Shown here: positions 38,742 to 42,623 of the stretch, piece by piece | Numbering within the stretch: the first letter of the stretch is position 1 | Layout: each line of letters begins with the position of its first letter | NCBI RefSeq assembly: GCF_002160915.1 | Contig: NZ_NFLM01000021.1 | Span: 1 to 42,623 of the forward strand | Source: Faecalibacterium sp. An121 | GTDB taxonomy: Bacteria; Bacillota; Clostridia; Oscillospirales; Ruminococcaceae | Length of the DNA: 42,623 bases | Direction: 5' to 3' | Translations under genes and position numbers: made by a program | Notes under the pieces: generated by a model | The model's database searches: none | Told to the model about the DNA's origin: nothing | What the model saw: the letters and a program-made list of their open reading frames with translations, nothing else

Positions 38742-41114
38742 ATGACAGACGAAAAGAACGCCGTTTCCTCCCCACGCGGCTCATCCGATCTGGTGAGCGA
38801 AAAAATCCGTTTTATTCTTCGCCATTATAAAGATCATTTTGCTGAGCTTGATTTACAGGAACATTATAAATGGAAAGCCATCGACTGGTACCGGCAAAAA
38901 TGGGATCTTAGCGTTCCTCTGTCCGAATTTCCAACAATGGTTGAAACTGCGCTGGGCGAATCCGGCAACCTGCTGGCAGCACGGATGTACTATGCTTATC
39001 CCATGGCAACCGAATTTGCCCGAGACATGACAGAGAAGGCCCGCGAAGCCTTTCTGGTGTTGTACGATGAGATCCGGCCTCTTGCCGAACGGTATGAAAT
39101 TTTTCGCAGAGGATTCGACAGCTATGTAAAACCACTAGGAAAAAACCACTACCAGGATCTTCATGCCATCTCCGTCTACCTTACATTTGAATATCCAAAC
39201 CGGTATTTCTTTTACAAATACAGCGTTTACACTGCATTCTGCGCCCGGGTTGGCTATCATGAAGAAAAGTCGAAGCGCAGTTCTTCCGTCTGGAGACTGG
39301 AAGCAAACAACCGCCTTCACCAGCGCATTTTGGAAGAGGTTCAAAAAGACCCGGAACTCCTTGCGCTCAACCAGAAACGCGCCGCAGAATTTCATACCTA
39401 CAACGATCCCGACCTGCACATTCTTGCCGCTGATATCGCATTTTATGGGGCGAACTATATGCAGGAGAGCGACTTTACCTTATTTGCTGCTTCCGATGAA
39501 CCGGAAGAGCTTGCAGTTGCAGCTGTACCTGAGAATTCTTTCGATGATACGGTCACATCCGGGACGGATATTCCCCTGAATACCATTCTGTACGGGCCGC
39601 CGGGTACCGGAAAAACCTATTATACAGTCATTTATGCTGTCGCAATCATTGAGGACAAGGAACTGGACACGGTTCGCTCCGAGCCTTACAGCGAGGTTAT
39701 CAAGCGCTACAACCGCTACAAAGAAAATCATCAAATCGCCTTTACAACCTTCCATCAGTCCTATGGGTATGAGGAATTTATCGAGGGAATCAAGCCTGAT
39801 GTTCTTGATGATGATTCCGATGGCAGCTCGTCAGAAATCCGCTACAAAGTGTCCTCCGGCATCTTTAAATCATTTTGTGAGCGCGCCTGTCAGGCAACTG
39901 CCGCTTCAGCCGTCCAGGTGAAAGATTTTGGAATGAATTCCCTCCCCAACATCTGGAAGGTTTCGCTCGAAGGAACCGGGGATAACCCCACCCGAACCGA
40001 GTGTCTGAAAAATGGGCACATCCGAATCGGATGGGATGAGTATAAAGAAAAAATCACAGACCAAACCGACTTTTCCGTATATGGCGGGAAAAATCCTCTG
40101 AATGCCTTTATCAACCGAATGCAGATCGGCGACGTGGTTCTCTCTTGCTACAGCGCTTCTACCATTGACGCCATCGGCGTTATAACCGGTGACTATGAAT
40201 GGCACAATGAATATAAACAATACAAGCGGCTGCGAAAGGTGAACTGGATCGTGAAAAACATCCAGGAAAACATTCTAGAGAGCAACGGCGGGGTATCCAT
40301 GACCCTGTCCACCGTCTACCGTATGTCCAACATCACGCTGGCAGACGTATATCGGATGATTGAAAAATATTCTCCCAAGGCCGTCCAGTCGGGCGGAACT
40401 TCCCACGCCTCGCCCGATGAAACCCGTTATGTGTTCATTATTGATGAAATCAACCGCGGAAATATCTCCAAGATTTTCGGCGAGCTAATCACCCTTATTG
40501 AGCCTTCCAAGCGGGAGGGACAGCCAGAGGGTATCCTCGCTCTTCTTCCCTATTCTCAGAAACCTTTCGGCGTACCCAAAAATGTTTATTTGATCGGCAC
40601 CATGAACACCGCAGACCGGTCTGTTACCGCTTTGGACACAGCGCTGCGCCGTCGTTTTTCCTTCCGGGAGATGCTTCCTGACCCAAAGCTTCTTTCCGGC
40701 ATCAGCGTAGAGGGAATGTCCATTCAGGAAATGCTGGCCACCATGAACCAGCGAATCGCCGTTCTGTACGACCGCGAGCACACCATCGGTCACTCCTATT
40801 TTATTCCTCTCAAAGACGACCCCAGTATGGATACCCTGGGGCGCATCTTTGAAGACAAAGTCTTTCCTCTACTGCAGGAATACTTCTTTGATGACTACCA
40901 AAAAATACGACTGATTTTGGGCGACAACCGCAAGCCGGATTCTGCAAAGCAATTTATCCAGGCCGAGCCTGTCAACTACACGGCCTTGTTTGGCAATGCG
41001 GAGCTCGGCACAGAAGAGGATTGCCTCTACCGCATCAATTCGGCCGCCTTCTATGACCCAGAAGCCTACCTTTCTATCTGTCTGTCCCAAGGGCAATCTG
41101 AGGATGAGCCATGA
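38742..41114 (+). CDS. mcrB: McrB-type AAA+ GTPase with inserted EVE-like domain
   Basis: A 790-residue McrB-like NTPase, the motor of a modification-dependent restriction system. A helical N-terminal region (1-260) that I cannot assign is followed by the AAA+ module: Walker A GPPGTGKT (285-292), Walker B IIDEINRGN (about 566-574), McrB signature MNTADRS (621-627) and ALRRRFSF. Between Walker A and B, about residues 403-540 form a separate domain (NIWKVSLEG, HIRIGWDEY, INRMQIGDVVLSCY) resembling EVE/PUA-type modified-base readers. ATG at 38742 follows AGGAG; the longer frame upstream is not used. Overlaps mcrC by 4 nt. Confidence 0.92.
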   Translation: MTDEKNAVSSPRGSSDLVSEKIRFILRHYKDHFAELDLQEHYKWKAIDWYRQKWDLSVPLSEFPTMVETALGESGNLLAARMYYAYPMATEFARDMTEKAREAFLVLYDEIRPLAERYEIFRRGFDSYVKPLGKNHYQDLHAISVYLTFEYPNRYFFYKYSVYTAFCARVGYHEEKSKRSSSVWRLEANNRLHQRILEEVQKDPELLALNQKRAAEFHTYNDPDLHILAADIAFYGANYMQESDFTLFAASDEPEELAVAAVPENSFDDTVTSGTDIPLNTILYGPPGTGKTYYTVIYAVAIIEDKELDTVRSEPYSEVIKRYNRYKENHQIAFTTFHQSYGYEEFIEGIKPDVLDDDSDGSSSEIRYKVSSGIFKSFCERACQATAASAVQVKDFGMNSLPNIWKVSLEGTGDNPTRTECLKNGHIRIGWDEYKEKITDQTDFSVYGGKNPLNAFINRMQIGDVVLSCYSASTIDAIGVITGDYEWHNEYKQYKRLRKVNWIVKNIQENILESNGGVSMTLSTVYRMSNITLADVYRMIEKYSPKAVQSGGTSHASPDETRYVFIIDEINRGNISKIFGELITLIEPSKREGQPEGILALLPYSQKPFGVPKNVYLIGTMNTADRSVTALDTALRRRFSFREMLPDPKLLSGISVEGMSIQEMLATMNQRIAVLYDREHTIGHSYFIPLKDDPSMDTLGRIFEDKVFPLLQEYFFDDYQKIRLILGDNRKPDSAKQFIQAEPVNYTALFGNAELGTEEDCLYRINSAAFYDPEAYLSICLSQGQSEDEP

Positions 41115-42412
41115 AAGCAAGGGTTTATCAAATCTGTGAATTTGAATCTTTTTTCTCAGAAGGCTCCGGCAGAGAAATGCCCGGATACCATGCCCTGCCC
41201 CCTGCTGTGTTTTCTCAGCTTGAACATTTTCTTTTGGAGCGCAGCTCTTCCGGGTCAGAGGAAACTTTTTGGATGACCTTATCCATTCGCAGAGGGTTCG
41301 GCAAAGTCATTACGGTCCAGAATTACGTCGGCGTCATCTTAATGGAGGATGGCACTCTGATAGAGATCCTTCCCAAAATTCACTCGGCCATGGACTGTGA
41401 CCCGGACGGGGCTCGGACCAAAAAACTCCTGATTGAGATGCTGAAGACCCTACGGGAGGCTCCCTTCAAGAGTTTTCAAATTTCCTCTGTTGGCTCCGCC
41501 CAAATGAATCTCTTCGAGATTTTTGTGCGGATGTTCCTGGATGAAGTGTTTCCGCTGGTCAAACGTGGGCTCCCCTGTGGATATGAGGTTGCAGAGGAAA
41601 ACTCCGCATTTTTTCGAGGAAAGCTAATGGTTTCCCAGCACATTCGACTCAATTTCGCCCATCAGGAGCGAAGTTACATCCAGCATGACCAGTTCACCGC
41701 CAATCGCCCAGAAAACCGTATTCTCAAGGCCACCCTTTTGTATTTATATCGCTATTCCCGCTCTCTGAAAAATCGCACCGATATCAAAGTTCTTCTTCAG
41801 TCCTTTTTGAACGTGTCCCCCTCCACTGATTTTATCTCCGACTTCGCCCTATGCAGTTCTGACCGGACAGCTCGTGAATATCAAAATTCTCTGTTGTGGA
41901 GCCGCGTTTTTCTGGAGGGCAAGAGTTTTACTTCTTATTCGGGGTCTCACTTGGCGTTAGCCCTTCTCTTCCCGATGGAAAAGCTTTTTGAAAGTTATAT
42001 CGCCGTGCTTCTTCAGAAGCAACTTGCTGGAAAACCCTATTCCCTTTCCATACAAGACACGACCCACCATCTCTTTGACAGCCCCCAAAAAGCATTCCAA
42101 TTACGGCCGGACCTTGTGATCCGAAGAAAAACGGACAATACCGTTTTTGTAGCAGATACCAAGTGGAAGCTGCTGGATGTAAGAAAACCGCACTATGGCG
42201 TCTCACAGTCCGATCTCTACCAAATGGCTGTCTATCAGTATAAGTACCACGCCCAAAATGTTACCCTTCTTTATCCAAGATCCAGCTCTGTTGATTTGTC
42301 TAAGCCTGTCTCCTTCACGTCTAAGGATGGGCTGACCGTCCACCTGAGGTGGATTGATCTATTGGATGCGAAGCAGAGCATCGCTGCTTTTGCAGAAACA
42401 TTTGCGCATTGA
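41111..42412 (+). CDS. mcrC: McrC-type nuclease subunit
   Basis: A 433-residue McrC family protein: N-terminal domain with the VQNYVGVILMEDGTLIEILPKI segment (in two parts) that contacts McrB, and a C-terminal PD-(D/E)xK nuclease with Asp334 in LRPDLVI and D349-T-K351 in VADTKWK. It is recruited to the McrB ring and cleaves DNA after GTP-driven translocation. The start overlaps mcrB (ATGA), as usual for the pair. A terminator follows. Confidence 0.93.
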   Translation: MKARVYQICEFESFFSEGSGREMPGYHALPPAVFSQLEHFLLERSSSGSEETFWMTLSIRRGFGKVITVQNYVGVILMEDGTLIEILPKIHSAMDCDPDGARTKKLLIEMLKTLREAPFKSFQISSVGSAQMNLFEIFVRMFLDEVFPLVKRGLPCGYEVAEENSAFFRGKLMVSQHIRLNFAHQERSYIQHDQFTANRPENRILKATLLYLYRYSRSLKNRTDIKVLLQSFLNVSPSTDFISDFALCSSDRTAREYQNSLLWSRVFLEGKSFTSYSGSHLALALLFPMEKLFESYIAVLLQKQLAGKPYSLSIQDTTHHLFDSPQKAFQLRPDLVIRRKTDNTVFVADTKWKLLDVRKPHYGVSQSDLYQMAVYQYKYHAQNVTLLYPRSSSVDLSKPVSFTSKDGLTVHLRWIDLLDAKQSIAAFAETFAH

Positions 42413-42451
42413 AAAAGGCTGTTGCGAAAACACATCGCAGCAGCCTTTTTG
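42412..42451 (+). terminator. Terminator of mcrBC
   Basis: AAAAAGGCTG/CAGCCTTTTT stem with inner GCGA/TCGC, ending in a T run. Confidence 0.88.
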
Positions 42452-42623
42452 TATTTAGGATGAAAAAATGGCCCGGTCAAAATCTCCTTGACGTTCTGTT
42501 GAATTGTAACCGCCCCATAATCCCCCGTCTAGCAAAGCGGCGGAAGAAGTGAGAGAATAAGAAAAAGAGACAAATGAGATCAGAGGTCTCAGAAGTCTAA
42601 GAAGTGCCGGAAGTCTCAAAAAT
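42452..42623. other. Right end of window, no gene seen
   Basis: No ORF with a ribosome-binding site, RNA gene or clear terminator. The last 80 bases are purine-rich with repeated GAAGTCT-like words. Confidence 0.5.

Overview
The window looks like chromosomal DNA from a high-GC member of the Clostridia, most likely the Oscillospiraceae/Ruminococcaceae group. This is inferred from the GC-rich core genes, Firmicute-type Shine-Dalgarno and TTGACA/TATAAT promoters, and the gene content (FeoAB with a small Cys-rich partner, DUF1385, SigI/RsgI, LytTR regulator). No species can be assigned from sequence alone.

Layout. Positions 1-280 hold the minus-strand leader and tandem promoters of an rRNA operon whose 16S gene lies just off the left edge. 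Positions 310-23,140 are a housekeeping block: aroD, a hypothetical gene, an Rrf2 regulator, tRNA-Trp, a PAP2 phosphatase, tRNA-Asp and tRNA-Thr, and the feoA-feoB-FeoB-associated operon on the plus strand. These are followed, nearly all on the minus strand, by a ROK protein and an aldo/keto reductase, a LytTR two-component pair, gpsA, a Pr6Pr-like membrane protein, pgsA, rimO-recX-recA, prmC and DUF1385, a PhoR/PhoB-like pair behind an FG-GAP lipoprotein, and an Fe-S aldo/keto reductase.

Positions 23,189-29,520 are a markedly more AT-rich exopolysaccharide locus on the minus strand: glycosyltransferase, Wzx-like flippase, then sugar-phosphate transferase, second glycosyltransferase and Wzy-like polymerase. 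The last three follow a promoter, a recognisable cyclic-di-GMP-I (GEMM) riboswitch and an intrinsic terminator, so polymer synthesis is probably gated by c-di-GMP. A sigI-rsgI pair and the 3' remnant of an aldo/keto reductase follow.

Positions ~31,940-42,450 are an accessory island. It has a large serine recombinase, a 47-codon conserved-looking ORF that lacks a normal start codon, and a ParB-like protein. Behind them (upstream on the minus strand) are about 1.6 kb of non-coding DNA holding four near-identical ~164-bp cores in units of 431-498 bp. Each core carries a motif shared with the rRNA leader at the left end of the window, and small G/C-block hairpins sit between cores. Beyond lie sfsA and a peptidase-E-like gene, then a divergent McrBC-type restriction operon whose McrB has an EVE-like domain inserted inside the AAA+ GTPase module.

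Most notable points: the four-copy leader array upstream of parB, the c-di-GMP switch on the polysaccharide operon, and a 35-nt hairpin present at two distant loci with compensatory base changes.
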